Origin: Elymus sibiricus | Lineage: Eukaryota > Streptophyta > Magnoliopsida > Poales > Poaceae | DNA: 64,000 nt | Assembly (NCBI GenBank): GCA_039707655.1 | Contig: CM077673.1 | Span: forward strand, 5,652,001 to 5,716,000 | Reading direction: 5' to 3' | Part shown: piece by piece, positions 23,401 through 36,957 of the stretch | Layout of the letters: each line of letters begins with the position of its first letter | Position numbering within the stretch: the stretch's first letter is position 1 | The notes under the pieces: model-generated | Seen by the model: the letters and a program-made list of their open reading frames with translations, nothing else | Database searches by the model: none | What the model was told of the DNA's origin: nothing | Program-made: the position numbers and the translations under genes

Positions 23401-26400
23401 GTGAATAATAGCATAGAAAACTGGTCAGACTGGACCAAATCTGCGAGTTCTGGCGAGGTCCCCGTAAGCAGACCCCATGGTTCCCCGAACGTCTCGATCG
23501 TCCCAAGACCCAAAATCAGTGAGTAATAGCATAGAAAACTGGCCGGAACAGACAAAATCTGCTAGTTTTGGCGAGGTCCCGGTAACCGGTCCACGGGCTT
23601 CCCCGAATGTTCGGACGGCCATGACAACCAAAAAAACAGTGAATAATAGCATAGAAATCTGGTCAGAATGGACAAAATCTGCGAGTTTTGGCGAGGTCCC
23701 CGTAAGCGAACCCCGGGGTTCCCCGAACATTTGGATCGCCCCGGGACCCATAATCAGAGAGTAATAGCATAGAAAACAGGTAAGAATGGACCAAATCTGC
23801 GAGTTTTGGCGATGTCACCGTAACCGGTCCACGGGCTTCCCCGAACGTTCGGACGACCAAGACAACCAAAAAACCGTGAATAATAGCACAAAAAACTAGT
23901 AAGAATGGACCAAATCTGCGAGTTTTGGCGAGGTCCCCGTAACCGGACGCCGGGCTTCCCCGAACGTTCGGACGACCACGACAAACAAAAAACAGTGAAT
24001 AATAGCATAGAAAACTGGTAAGAATGGACCAAATCTGCGAGTTTTGGCAAGGTCCCCGTAACCGGTCCCCGGGCATCCCCAAATGTTGGGACGACCACAA
24101 CAACCAAAAACAGTGAATAATAGCATAGAAAACAGGTAAGAATGGACCAAATCTGCGAGTTTTGGCGAGGTCCCCGTAAACGGACCCCATGGTTCCCCGA
24201 ACGTTTCGATCGTCCCGAGACCCAAAATCAGTGAGTAATAGCATAGAAAACTGGCCGGAAAAGACAAAATCTGCTAGTTTTGGCGAGGTCCCGGTAACCG
24301 GTCCACGGGCTTCCCCGAATGTTCGGACGGCCACGACAACCAAAAAAACAGTGAATAATAGCATAGAAAACAGGTAAGAATTGACCAAATCTGCGAGTTT
24401 TGGCGATGTCCCCGTAACCGGTCCACGGGCTTCCCCGAACGTTCGGACGACCACGACAACCAAAAAACAGTGAATAATAGAACAGGAAACTAGTAAGAAT
24501 GGACGAAATCTGCGAGTTTTGGTGAGGTCCCCGTAACCGGACCCTGGGCTTCCCCGAACGTTCGGACGACCACGACAACCAAAAAACAGTGAATAATAGC
24601 ATAGAAAACTGGTAAGAATGCACCAAATTTGCGAGTTTTGGCAAGGTCCCCGTAACTGGACCCCGAGCATCCCCAAATGTTGGGACGACCACAACAACCA
24701 AAAACAGTGAATAATAGCATAGAAAACTGGTCAGACTGGACCAAATCTGCGAGTTCTGGCGAGGTCCCCGTAAGCGGACCCCATGGTTCCCCGAACGTCT
24801 CGATCGTCCCAAGACCCAAAATCAGTGAGTAATAGCATAGAAAACTGGCCGGAACAGACAAAATCTGCTAGTTTTGGCGAGGTCCCGGTAACCGGTCCAC
24901 GGGCTTCCCCGAATGTTCGGACGGCCACGACAACCAAAAAAACAGTGAATAATAGCATAGAAATCTGGTCAGAATGGAAAAAATCTGCGAGTTTTGGCGA
25001 GGTCCCCGTAAGCGAACCCCGAGGTTCCCCGAACATTTGGATCGCCCCGGGACCCATAACCAGTGAGTAATAGCATAGAAAACAGGTAAGAATGGACCAA
25101 ATCTGCGAGTTTTGGCGATGTCACCGTAACCGGTCCACAGGCTTCCCCGAACGTGCGGACGACCAAGACAACCAAAAAACAGTGAATAATAGCACAGAAA
25201 ACTAGTAAGAATGGACCAAATCTGCGAGTTTTGGCGAGGTCCCCGTAACCGGACCCCGGGCTTCCCCGAACGTTCGGACGACCACGACAACCAAAAAACA
25301 GTGAATAATAGCATAGAAAACTGGTAAGAATGGACCAAATCTGCGAGTTTTGGCAAGGTCCCCGGGCATCCCCAAATGTTGGGACGACCACAACAACCAA
25401 AAACAGTGAATAATAGCATAGAAAACAGGTAAGAATGGACCAAATCTGCGAGTTTTGGCGAGGTCCCCGTAAGCGGACCCCATGGTTCCCCGAACGTGTC
25501 GATCGTCCCGAGACCCAAAATCAGTGAGTGCATAGAAAACTGGCCGGAACAGACAAAATCTGCTAGTTTTGGCGAGGTCCCGGTAACCGGTCCACGGGCT
25601 TCCCCGAATGTTCGGACGGCCACGACAACCAAAAAAACAGTGAATAATAGCATAGAAATCTGGTCAGAATGGACAAAATCTGCGAGTTTTGGCGAGGTCC
25701 CCGTAAGCGGACCCCAGGGTTCCCCGAACATTTGGATCGCCCCGGGACCCATAATCAGAGAGTAATAGCATAGAAAACAGGTAAGAATGGACCAAATCTG
25801 TGAGTTTTGGCGATGTCCCCGTAACCGGTCCACGGGCTTCCCCGAACGTTCGGACGACCAAGACAACCAAAAAACAGTGAATAATAGAACAGGAAACTAG
25901 TAAGAATGGACCAAATCTGCGAGTTTTGGTGAGGTCCCCGTAACCGGACCCTGGGCTTCCCCGAACGTTCGGAGGACCACGACAACCAAAAAACAGTGAA
26001 TAATAGCATAGAAAACTGGTAAGAATGCACCAAATTTGTGAGTTTTGGCAAGGTCCCCGTAACCGGACCCCGAGCATCCCCAAATGTTGGGACGACGACA
26101 ACAACCAAAAACTGTGAATAATAGCATAGAAAACTGGTCAGACTGGACCAAATCTGCGAGTTCTGGCGAGGTCCCCGTAAGCAGACCCCATGGTTCCCCG
26201 AACGTCTCGATCGTCCCAAGACCCAAAATCAGTGAGTAATAGCATAGAAAACTGGCCGGAACAGACAAAATCTGCTAGTTTTGGCGAGGTCCCGGTAACC
26301 GGTCCACGGGCTTCCCCGAATGTTCGGACGGCCATGACAACCAAAAAAACAGTGAATAATAGCATAGAAATCTGGTCAGAATGGACAAAATCTGCGAGTT

Positions 26401-29400
26401 TTGGCGAGGTCCCCGTAAGCGAACCCCGGGGTTCCCCGAACATTTGGATCGCCCCGGGACCCATAATCAGAGAGTAATAGCGTAGAAAACAGGTAAGAAT
26501 GGACAAAATCTGCGAGTTTTGGCGATGTCACCGTAACCGGTCCACGGGCTTCCCCGAACGTTCGGACGACCAAGACAACCAAAAAACCGTGAATAATAGC
26601 ACAAAAAACTAGTAAGAATGGACCAAATCTGCGAGTTTTGGCGAGGTCCCCGTAACCGGACGCCGGGCTTCCCCGAACGTTCGGACGACCACGACAAACA
26701 AAAAACAGTGAATAATAGCATAGAAAACTGGTAAGAATGGACCAAATCTGCGAGTTTTGGCAAGGTCCCCGTAACCGGTCCCCGGGCATCCCCAAATGTT
26801 GGGACGACCACAACAACCAAAAACAGTGAATAATAGCATAGAAAACAGGTAAGAATGGACCAAATCTGCGAGTTTTGGCGAGGTCCCCGTAAACGGACCC
26901 CATGGTTCCCCGAACGTTTCGATCGTCCCGAGACCCAAAATCAGTGAGTAATAGCATAGAAAACTGGCCGGAAAGACAAAATCTGCTAGTTTTGGCGAGG
27001 TCCCGGTAACCGGTCCACGGGCTTCCCCGAATGTTCGGACGGCCACGACAACCAAAAAAACAGTGAATAATAGCATAGAAAACAAGTAAGAATTGACCAA
27101 ATCTGCGAGTTTTGGCGATGTCCCCGTAACCGGTCCACGGGCTTCCCCGAACGTTCGGACGACCACGACAACCAAAAAACAGTGAATAATAGAACAGGAA
27201 ACTAGTAAGAATGGACGAAATCTGCGAGTTTTGGTGAGGTCCCCGTAACCGGACCCTGGGCTTCCCCGAACGTTCGGACGACCACGACAACCAAAAAACA
27301 GTGAATAATAGCATAGAAAACTGGTAAGAATGCACCAAATTTGCGAGTTTTGGCTAGGTCCCCGTAACTGGACCCCGAGCATCCCCAAATGTTGGGACGA
27401 CCACAACAACCAAAAACAGTGAATAATAGCATAGAAAACTGGTCAGACTGGACCAAATCTGCGAGTTCTGGCGAGGTCCCCGTAAGCGGACCCCATGGTT
27501 CCCCGAACGTCTCGATCGTCCCAAGACCCAAAATCAGTGAGTAATAGCATAGAAAACTGGCCGGAACAGACAAAATCTGCTAGTTTTGGCGAGGTCCCGG
27601 TAACCGGTCCACGGGCTTCCCCGAATGTTCGGACGGCCACGACAACCAAAAAAACAGTGAATAATAGCATAGAAATCTGGTCAGAATGGAAAAAATCTGC
27701 GAGTTTTGGCGAGGTCCCCGTAAGCGAACCCCGAGGTTCCCCGAACATTTGGATCGCCCCGGGACCCATAACCAGTGAGTAATAGCATAGAAAACAGGTA
27801 AGAATGGACCAAATCTGCGAGTTTTGGCGATGTCACCGTAACCGGTCCACAGGCTTCCCCGAACGTGCGGACGACCAAGACAACCAAAAAACAGTGAATA
27901 ATAGCACAGAAAACTAGTAAGAATGGACCAAATCTGCGAGTTTTGGCGAGGTCCCCGTAACCGGACCCCGGGCTTCCCCGAACGTTCGGACGACCACGAC
28001 AACCAAAAAACAGTGAATAATAGCATAGAAAACTGGTAAGAATGGACCAAATCTGCGAGTTTTGGCAAGGTCCCCGGGCATCCCCAAATGTTGGGACGAC
28101 CACAACAACCAAAAACAGTGAATAATAGCATAGAAAACAGGTAAGAATGGACCAAATCTGCGAGTTTTGGCGAGGTCCCCGTAAGCGGACCCCATGGTTC
28201 CCCGAACGTGTCGATCGTCCCGAGACCCAAAATCAGTGAGTGCATAGAAAACTGGCCGGAACAGACAAAATCTGCTAGTTTTGGCGAGGTCCCGGTAACC
28301 GGTCCACGGGCTTCCCCGAATGTTCGGACGGCCTCGACAACCAAAAAAACAGTGAATAATAGCATAGAAATCTGGTCAGAATGGACAAAATCTGCGAGTT
28401 TTGGCGAGGTCCCCGTAAGCGGACCCCGGGGTTCCCCGAACATTTGGATCGCCCCGGGACCCATAATCAGAGAGTAATAGCATAGAAAACAGGTAAGAAT
28501 GGACCAAATCTGCGAGTTTTGGCGATGTCCCCGTAACCGGTCCACGGGCTTCCCCGAACGTTCGGACGACCAAGACAACCAAAAAACAGTGAATAATAGA
28601 ACAGGAAACTAGTAAGAATGGACCAAATCTGCGAGTTTTGGTGAGGTCCCCGTAACCGGACCCTGGGCTTCCCCGAACGTTCGGAGGACCACGACAACCA
28701 AAAAACAGTGAATAATAGCATAGAAAACTGGTAAGAATGCACCAAATTTGCGAGTTTTGGCAAGGTCCCCGTAACCGGACCCCGAGCATCCCCAAATGTT
28801 GGGACGACGACAACAACCAAAAACTGTGAATAATAGCATAGAAAACTGGTCAGACTGGACCAAATCTGCGAGTTCTGGCGAGGTCCCCGTAAGCAGACCC
28901 CATGGTTCCCCGAACGTCTCGATCGTCCCAAGACCCAAAATCAGTGAGTAATAGCATAGAAAACTGGCCGGAACAGACAAAATCTGCTAGTTTTGGCGAG
29001 GTCCCGGTAACCGGTCCACGGGCTTCCCCGAATGTTCGGACGGCCATGACAACCAAAAAAACAGTGAATAATAGCATAGAAATCTGGTCAGAATGGACAA
29101 AATCTGCGAGTTTTGGCGAGGTCCCCGTAAGCGAACCCCGGGGTTCCCCGAACATTTGGATCGCCCCGGGACCCATAATCAGAGAGTAATAGCATAGAAA
29201 ACAGGTAAGAATGGACCAAATCTGCGAGTTTTGGCGATGTCACCGTAACCGGTCCACGGGCTTCCCCGAATGTTCGGACGACCAAGACAACCAAAAAACC
29301 GTGAATAATAGCACAAAAAACTAGTAAGAATGGACCAAATCTGCGAGTTTTGGCGAGGTCCCCGTAACCGGACGCCGGGCTTCCCCGAACGTTCGGACGA

Positions 29401-30012
29401 CCACGACAAACAAAAAACAGTGAATAATAGCATAGAAAACTGGTAAGAATGGACCAAATCTGCGAGTTTTGGCAAGGTCCCCGTAACCGGTCCCCGGGCA
29501 TCCCCAAATGTTGGGACGACCACAACAACCAAAAACAGTGAATAATAGCATAGAAAACAGGTAAGAATGGACCAAATCTGCGAGTTTTGGCGAGGTCCCC
29601 GTAAACGGACCCCATGGTTCCCCGAACGTTTCGATCGTCCCGAGACCCAAAATCAGTGAGTAATAGCATAGAAAACTGGCCGGAAAAGACAAAATCTGCT
29701 AGTTTTGGCGAGGTCCCGGTAACCGGTCCACGGGCTTCCCCGAATGTTCGGACGGCCACGACAACCAAAAAAACAGTGAATAATAGCATAGAAATCTGGT
29801 CAGAATGGACAAAATCTGCGAGTTTTGTCGAGGTCCCCGTAAGCGGACCCCGGGGTTCCCCGAACATTTGGATCGGCCCGGGACCCATAATCAGAGAGTA
29901 ATAGCATAGAAAACAGGTAAGAATTGACCAAATCTGCGAGTTTTGGCGATGTCCCCGTAACCGGTCCACGGGCTTCCCCGAACGTTCGGACGACCACGAC
30001 AACCAAAAAACA

Positions 30013-31304
30013 GTGAATAATAGAACAGGAAACTAGTAAGAATGGACGAAATCTGCGAGTTTTGGTGAGGTCCCCGTAACCGGACCCTGGGCTTCCCCGA
30101 ACGTTCGGACGACCACGACAACCAAAAAACAGTGAATAATAGCATAGAAAACTGGTAAGAATGCACCAAATTTGCGAGTTTTGGCAAGGTCCCCGTAACC
30201 GGACCCCGAGCATCCCCAAATGTTGGGACGACCACAACAACCAAAAACAGTGAATAATAGCATAGAAAACTGGTCAGACTGGACCAAATCTGCGAGTTCT
30301 GGCGAGGTCCCCGTAAGCGGACCCCATGGTTCCCCGAACGTCTCGATCGTCCCAAGACCCAAAATCAGTGACTAATAGCATAGAAAACTGGCCGGAACAG
30401 ACAAAATCTGCTAGTTTTGGCGAGGTCCCGGTAACCGGTCCACGGGCTTCCCCGAATTTCGGACGGCCACGACAACCAAAAAAACAGTGAATAATAGCAT
30501 AGAAATCTGGTCAGAATGGACAAAATCTGCGAGTTTTGGCGAGGTCCCCGTAAGCGAACCCCGGGGTTCCCCAAACATTTGGATCGCCCCGGGACCCATA
30601 ACCAGTGAGTAATAGCATAGAAAACAGGTAAGAATGGACCAAATCTGCGAGTTTTGGCGATGTCACCGTAACCGGTCCACAGGCTTCCCCGAACGTTCGG
30701 ACGACCAAGACAACCACAAAACTGTGAATAATAGCACAGAAAACTAGTAAGAATGGACCAAATCTGCGAGTTTTGGCGAGGTCCCGGTAACCGGACCCCG
30801 GGCTTCCCCGAACGTTCGGACGACCACGACAACCAAAAAACAGTGAATAATAGCATAGAAAACTGGTAAGAATGGACCAAATCTGCGAGTTTTGGCAAGG
30901 TCCCCGGGCATCCCCAAATGTTGGGACGACCACAACAACCAAAAACAGTAAATAATAGCATAGAAAACAGGTAAGAATGGACCAAATCTGCGAGTTCTGG
31001 CGAGGTCCCCGTAAGCGGACCCCATGGTTCCCCGAACGTGTCGATCGTCCCGAGACCCAAAATCAGTGAGTAATAGCATAGAAAACTGGCCGGAACAGAC
31101 AAAATCTGCTAGTTTTGGCGAGGTCCCGGTAAACGGTCCACGGGCTTCCCCGAATGTTCGGACGGCCACGACAACCAAAAAAACAGTGAATAATAGCATA
31201 GAAATCTGGTTAGAATGGACAAAATCTGCGAGTTTTGGCGAGGTCCCCGTAACCGGTCCACGGGCTTCCCCGAACGTTCGGACGACCAAGACAACCAAAA
31301 AACA
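30013..31304 (+). repeat. 11-mer unit ending in a D/E chimera
   Basis: The unit runs F' A' B' C' D' E F A B C and then a D/E chimera. It has the 1-bp C' deletion (CGAATTTCGG, near 30450) and the 13-bp A deletion (near 30905), giving 1292 bp. It resembles the 12-mer 11974-13378 more than its 23-mer neighbours, because it has CGAATTTCGG and retains TAATAG in C. Confidence 0.8.
31186..31304 (+). repeat. D/E chimeric monomer (copy 1)
   Basis: The first half is D (GAAATCTGGTTAGAATGG, GGCGAGG) and the second half is E (CCGGTCCACGGGC, ACGACCAAGAC). The switch lies within GTCCCCGTAA, which both types share. Length stays 119 bp. The duplicate is at 32820-32938. Confidence 0.85.
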
Positions 31305-31528
31305 GTGAATAATAGAACAGGAAACTAGTAAGAATGGACCAAATCTGCGAGTTTTGGTGAGGTCCCGGTAACCGGACCCTGGGCTTCCCCGAACGTTCGG
31401 ACGACCACGACAACCAAAAAACAGTGAATAATAGCATAGAAAACTGGTAAGAATGGACCAAATCTGCGAGTTTTGGCAAGGTCCCCGGGCATCCCCAAAT
31501 GTTGGGACGACCACAACAACCAAAAACA

Positions 31529-31646
31529 GTAAATAATAGCATAGAAAACAGGTAAGAATGGACCAAATCTGCGAGTTTTGGCGAGGTCCCCGTAAGCGGA
31601 CCCCGGGGTTCCCCGAACATTTGGATCGTCCCGGGACCCATAATCA
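31529..31646 (+). repeat. B/D chimeric monomer (copy 1)
   Basis: It begins as B (after the 13-bp-deleted A, with GTAAATAATAG and AACAGGTAAG) and ends as D (CCCCGGGGTTCC, ATTTGGATCGTCCCGGG, GACCCATAATCA). B and D are identical from CTGCGAG to GCGGACCCC, so the switch lies there. The duplicate is at 33163-33280. Confidence 0.85.
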
Positions 31647-32819
31647 GAGAGTAATAGCATAGAAAACAGGTAAGAATGGACCAAATCTGCGAGTTTTGGC
31701 GATGTCCCCGTAACCGGTCCACGGGCTTCCCCGAACGTTCGGACGACCACGACAACCAAAAAACAGTGAATAATAGCATAGAAAACTGGTAAGAATGCAC
31801 CAAATTTGCGAGTTTTGGCAAGGTCCCCGTAACCGGACCCCGAGCATCCCCAAATGTTGGGACGACCACAACAACCAAAAACAGTGAATAATAGCATAGA
31901 AAACTGGTCAGACTGGACCAAATCTGCGAGTTCTGGCGAGGTCCCCGTAAGCGGACCCCATGGTTCCCCGAACGTCTCGATCGTCCCAAGACCCAAAATC
32001 AGTGACTAATAGCATAGAAAACTGGCCGGAACAGACAAAATCTGCTAGTTTTGGCGAGGTCCCGGTAACCGGTCCACGGGCTTCCCCGAATTTCGGACGG
32101 CCACGACAACCAAAAAAACAGTGAATAATAGCATAGAAATCTGGTCAGAATGGACAAAATCTGCGAGTTTTGGCGAGGTCCCCGTAAGCGAACCCCGGGG
32201 TTCCCCAAACATTTGGATCGCCCCGGGACCCATAACCAGTGAGTAATAGCATAGAAAACAGGTAAGAATGGACCAAATCTGCGAGTTTTGGCGATGTCAC
32301 CGTAACCGGTCCACAGGCTTCCCCGAACGTTCGGACGACCAAGACAACCACAAAACTGTGAATAATAGCACAGAAAACTAGTAAGAATGGACCAAATCTG
32401 CGAGTTTTGGCGAGGTCCCGGTAACCGGACCCCGGGCTTCCCCGAACGTTCGGACGACCACGACAACCAAAAAACAGTGAATAATAGCATAGAAAACTGG
32501 TAAGAATGGACCAAATCTGCGAGTTTTGGCAAGGTCCCCGGGCATCCCCAAATGTTGGGACGACCACAACAACCAAAAACAGTAAATAATAGCATAGAAA
32601 ACAGGTAAGAATGGACCAAATCTGCGAGTTCTGGCGAGGTCCCCGTAAGCGGACCCCATGGTTCCCCGAACGTGTCGATCGTCCCGAGACCCAAAATCAG
32701 TGAGTAATAGCATAGAAAACTGGCCGGAACAGACAAAATCTGCTAGTTTTGGCGAGGTCCCGGTAAACGGTCCACGGGCTTCCCCGAATGTTCGGACGGC
32801 CACGACAACCAAAAAAACA

Positions 32820-32938
32820 GTGAATAATAGCATAGAAATCTGGTTAGAATGGACAAAATCTGCGAGTTTTGGCGAGGTCCCCGTAACCGGTCCACGGGCT
32901 TCCCCGAACGTTCGGACGACCAAGACAACCAAAAAACA
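32820..32938 (+). repeat. D/E chimeric monomer (copy 2)
   Basis: This is the duplicate of 31186-31304, with the same D-to-E switch inside GTCCCCGTAA. Confidence 0.82.
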
Positions 32939-33162
32939 GTGAATAATAGAACAGGAAACTAGTAAGAATGGACCAAATCTGCGAGTTTTGGTGAGGTCCC
33001 GGTAACCGGACCCTGGGCTTCCCCGAACGTTCGGACGACCACGACAACCAAAAAACAGTGAATAATAGCATAGAAAACTGGTAAGAATGGACCAAATCTG
33101 CGAGTTTTGGCAAGGTCCCCGGGCATCCCCAAATGTTGGGACGACCACAACAACCAAAAACA

Positions 33163-33280
33163 GTAAATAATAGCATAGAAAACAGGTAAGAATGGACCAA
33201 ATCTGCGAGTTTTGGCGAGGTCCCCGTAAGCGGACCCCGGGGTTCCCCGAACATTTGGATCGTCCCGGGACCCATAATCA
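33163..33280 (+). repeat. B/D chimeric monomer (copy 2)
   Basis: This is the duplicate of 31529-31646. Here E is followed by a normal F (33400) and A, unlike copy 1, where E joins A'. Confidence 0.82.
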
Positions 33281-33399
33281 GAGAGTAATAGCATAGAAAA
33301 CAGGTAAGAATGGACCAAATCTGCGAGTTTTGGCGATGTCCCCGTAACCGGTCCACGGGCTTCCCCGAACGTTCGGACGACCAAGACAACGAAAAAACA

Positions 33400-36300
33400 G
33401 TGAATAATAGCACAGAAAACTAGTAAGAATGGACCAAATCTGCGAGTTTTGGCGAGGTCCCCGTAATCGGACCCCCGGCTTCCCCGAACGTTCGGACGAC
33501 CACGACAATCAAAAAACAGTGAATAATAGCATAGAAAACGGGTAAGAATGGACCAAATCTGCGAGTTTTGGCAAGGTCCCCGTAAACGGTCCCCGGGCAT
33601 CCCCAAATGTTGGGACGACCACAACAACCAAAAACAGTGAATAATAGCATAGAAAACAGGTAAGAATGGACCAAATCTGCGAGTTTTGGCGAGGTCCCCG
33701 TAAGCGGACCCCATGGTTCCCCGAACGTCTCGATCGTCCCGAGACCCAAAATCAGTGAGTAATAGCATAGAAAACTGGCCGGAACAGACAAAATCTGCTA
33801 GTTTTGGCGAGGTTCCGGTAACCGGTCCACGGGCTTCCCCGAATGTTTGGACGGCCACGACAACCAAAAAAACAGTGAATAATAGCATAGAAATCTGGTC
33901 AGAATGGACAAAATCTGCGAGTTTTGGCGAGGTCCCCGTAAGCGGACCCCGGGGTTCCCCGAACATTTGGATCGCCCCGGGACCCATAATCAGTGAGTAA
34001 TAGCATAGAAAATAGGTAAGAATTGACCAAATCTGCGAGTTTTGGCGATGTCACCGTAACCGGTCCACGGGCTTCCCCGAACGTTCGGACGACCAAGACA
34101 ACGAAAAAACAGTGAATAATAGCACAGAAAACTAGTAAGAATGGACCAAATCTGCGAGTTTTGGCGAGGTCCCCGTAATCGGACCCCCGGCTTCCCCGAA
34201 CGTTCGGACGACCACGACAATCAAAAAACAGTGAATAATAGCATAGAAAACCGGTAAGAATGGACCAAATCTGCGAGTTTTGGCAAGGTCCCCGTAAACG
34301 GTCCCCGGGCATCCCCAAATGTTGGGACGACCACAACAACCAAAAACAGTGAATAATAGCATAGAAAACAGGTAAGAATGGACCAAATCTGCGAGTTTTG
34401 GCGAGGTCCCCGTAAGCGGACCCCATCGTTCCCCGAACGTCTCGATCGTCCCGAGACCCAAAATCAGTGAGTAATAGCATAGAAAACTGGCCGGAACAGA
34501 CAAAATCTGCTAGTTTTGGCGAGGTTCCGGTAACCGGTCCACGGGCTTCCCCGAATGTTTGGACGGCCACGACAACCAAAAAAACAGTGAATAATAGCAT
34601 AGAAATCTGGTCAGAATGGACAAAATCTGCGAGTTTTGGCGAGGTCCCCGTAAGCGGACCCCGGGGTTCCCCGAACATTTGGATCGCCCCGGGACCCATA
34701 ATCAGTGAGTAATAGCATAGAAAATAGGTAAGAATGGACCAAATCTGCGAGTTTTGGCGATGTCAACGTAACCGGTCCACGGGCTTCCCCGAACGTTCGG
34801 ACGACCAAGACAACCAAAAAACAGTGAATAATAGCACAGAAAGCTAGTAAGAATGGACCAAATCTGCGAGTTTTGGCGAGGTCCCCGTAACCGGACCCTG
34901 GGCTTCCCCGAACGTTCGGACGACCACGACAACCAAAAAACAGTGAATAATAGCATAGAAAACCGGTAAGAATGGACCAAATCTGCGAGTTTTGGCAAGG
35001 TCCCCGTAACCGGACCCCGGGCATCCCCAAATGTTGGGACGACCACAAGAACCAAAAACAGTGAATAATAGCATAGAAAACAGGTAAGAATGGACCAAAT
35101 CTGCGAGTTTTGGCGAGGTCCCCGTAAGCGGACCCCATGGTTCCCTGAACGTTTCGATCGTCCCGAGACCCAAAATCAGTGAGTAATAGCATAGAAAACA
35201 GGCCGGAACAGACAAAATCTGCTAGTTTTGGCGAGGACCCGGTAACCGATCCACGGGCTTCCCCGAATGTTCGGACGACCACGACAACCAAAAAAACAGT
35301 GAATAATAGCATAGAAATCTGGTCAGAATGGACAAAATCTGCGAGTTTTGGCGAGGTCCCCGTAAGCGGACCCCGGGGTTCCCCGAACATTTGGATCGCC
35401 CCGGGACCCATAATCAGAGAGTAATAGCATAGAAAACAGGTAAGAATGGACCAAATCTGCGAGTTTTGGCGATGTCCCCGTAACCGGTCCACGGGCTTCC
35501 CCGAACGTTCGGACGACCAAGACAACCAAAAAACAGTGAATAATAGAACAGGAAACTAGTAAGAATGGACCAAATCTGCGAGTTTTGGTGAGGTCCCCGT
35601 AACCGGACCCTGGGCTTCCCCGAACGTTCGGACGACCACGACAACCAAAAAACAGTGAATAATAGCATAGAAAACGGGTAAGAATGCACCAAATCTGCGA
35701 GTTTTGGCAAGGTCCCCGTAACCGGTCCCCGGGCATCCCCAAATGTTGGGACGACCACAACAACCAAAAACTGTGAATAATAGCATAGAAAACTGGTCAA
35801 ACTGGACCAAATCTGCGAGTTTTGGCGAGGTCCCCGTAAGCGGACCCCATGGTTCCCCGAACGTCTCGATCGTCCCGAGACCCAAAATCAGTGAGTAATA
35901 GCATAGAAAACTGGCCGGAACAGACAAAATCTGCTAGTTTTGGCGAGGTTCCGGTAAACGGTCCACGGGATTCCCCGAATGTTCGGACGGCCACGACAAC
36001 CAAAAAAACAGTGAATAATAGCATAGAAATCTGGTCAGAATGGACAAAATCTGCGAGTTTTCGGGAGGTCCCCGTAAGCGAACCCCGGGGTTCCCCGAAC
36101 ATTTGGATCGCCCCGGGACCCATAATCAGTGAGTAATAGCATAGAAAATAGGTAAGAATGGCCAAATCTGCGAGTTTTGGCGATGTCAACGTAACCGGTC
36201 CACAGGCTTCCCCGAACGTTCGGACGACCAAGACAACCAAAAAACAGTGAATAATAGCACAGAAAGCTAGTAAGAATGGACCAAATCTGCGAGTTTTGGC

Positions 36301-36957
36301 GAGGTCCCCGTAATCGGACCCCCGGCTTCCCCGAACGTTCGGACGACCACGACAATCAAAAAACAGTGAATAATAGCATAGAAAACCGGTAAGAATGGAC
36401 CAAATCTGCGAGTTTTGGCAAGGTCCCCGTAACCGGTCCCCGGGCATCCCCAAATGTTGGGACGACCACAACAACCAAAAACAGTGAATAATAGCATAGA
36501 AAACAGGTAAGAATGGACCAAATCTGCGAGTTTTGGCGAGGTCCCCGTAAGCGGACCCCATGGTTCCCCGAACGTCTCGATCGTCCCGAGACCCAAAATC
36601 AGTGAGTAATAGCATAGAAAACTGGCCGGAACAGACAAAATCTGCTAGTTTTGGCGAGGTTCCGGTAACCGGTCCACGGGCTTCCCCGAATGTTTGGACG
36701 GCCACGACAACCAAAAAAACAGTGAATAATAGCATAGAAATCTGGTCAGAATGGACAAAATCTGCGAGTTTTCGGGAGGTCCCCGTAAGCGGACCCCGGG
36801 GTTCCCCGAACATTTGGATCGCCCCGGGACCCATAATCAGTGAGTAATAGCATAGAAAATAGGTAAGAATGGCCAAATCTGCGAGTTTTGGCGATGTCAA
36901 CGTAACCGGTCCACAGGCTTCCCCGAACGTTCGGACGACCAAGACAACCAAAAAACA
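33400..36957 (+). repeat. Mixed 6-mer HOR block (five units, 711-712 bp)
   Basis: Units start at 33400, 34112, 34824, 35536 and 36247. Three flavours appear. P has GACAACGAAAAAACAG before F and TAATCGGACCCCCGGC in F (33400, 34112). Q has GAAAGCTAG in F (34824). R has GAACAGGAAAC in F (35536). The unit at 36247 has Q's GAAAGCTAG but P's TAATCGGACCCCCGGC, so it looks recombinant. No longer period is established, and this may be the least homogenised part of the right half. Confidence 0.82.

Larger units (their letters stand above)
13379..30012 (+). repeat. 23-mer HOR domain (2713-bp period)
   Basis: F' monomers mark alternating 11-mers and 12-mers, starting at 13379 (1306 bp), 14685 (1646, rearranged), 16331 (1407), 17738 (1306), 19044 (1407), 20451 (1306), 21757 (1407), 23164 (1306), 24470 (1407), 25877 (1306 minus 1), 27182 (1407) and 28589 (1424). 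Each 11-mer lacks one D monomer. Each 12-mer carries the 13-bp A deletion and the 4-bp C deletion. Four regular 23-mers are 17738-20450, 20451-23163, 23164-25876 and 25877-28588. The last unit, 28589-30012, is a full 12-mer in which D is present. Confidence 0.92.
30089..31749 (+). repeat. Tandem duplication, copy 1 (1634-bp spacing)
   Basis: This copy matches 31723-33383 at an offset of 1634 bp in every part I compared, including the two chimeric monomers and the CGAATTTCGG deletion. The copies overlap by 27 bp (31723-31749), which is the shared tract in which the exchange happened. The unit holds 14 monomers including two chimeras. Copy 1 ends by joining E directly to A' with no F between (near 31766). 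Confidence 0.85.
31723..33383 (+). repeat. Tandem duplication, copy 2 (1634-bp spacing)
   Basis: This is the second copy of 30089-31749. After 33383 it departs into the right-hand repeat flavour, with GACCAAGACAACGAAAAAACAG and an F monomer at 33400. The end of copy 2 is therefore also the border between the left flavours and the right flavours of the array. Confidence 0.85.
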
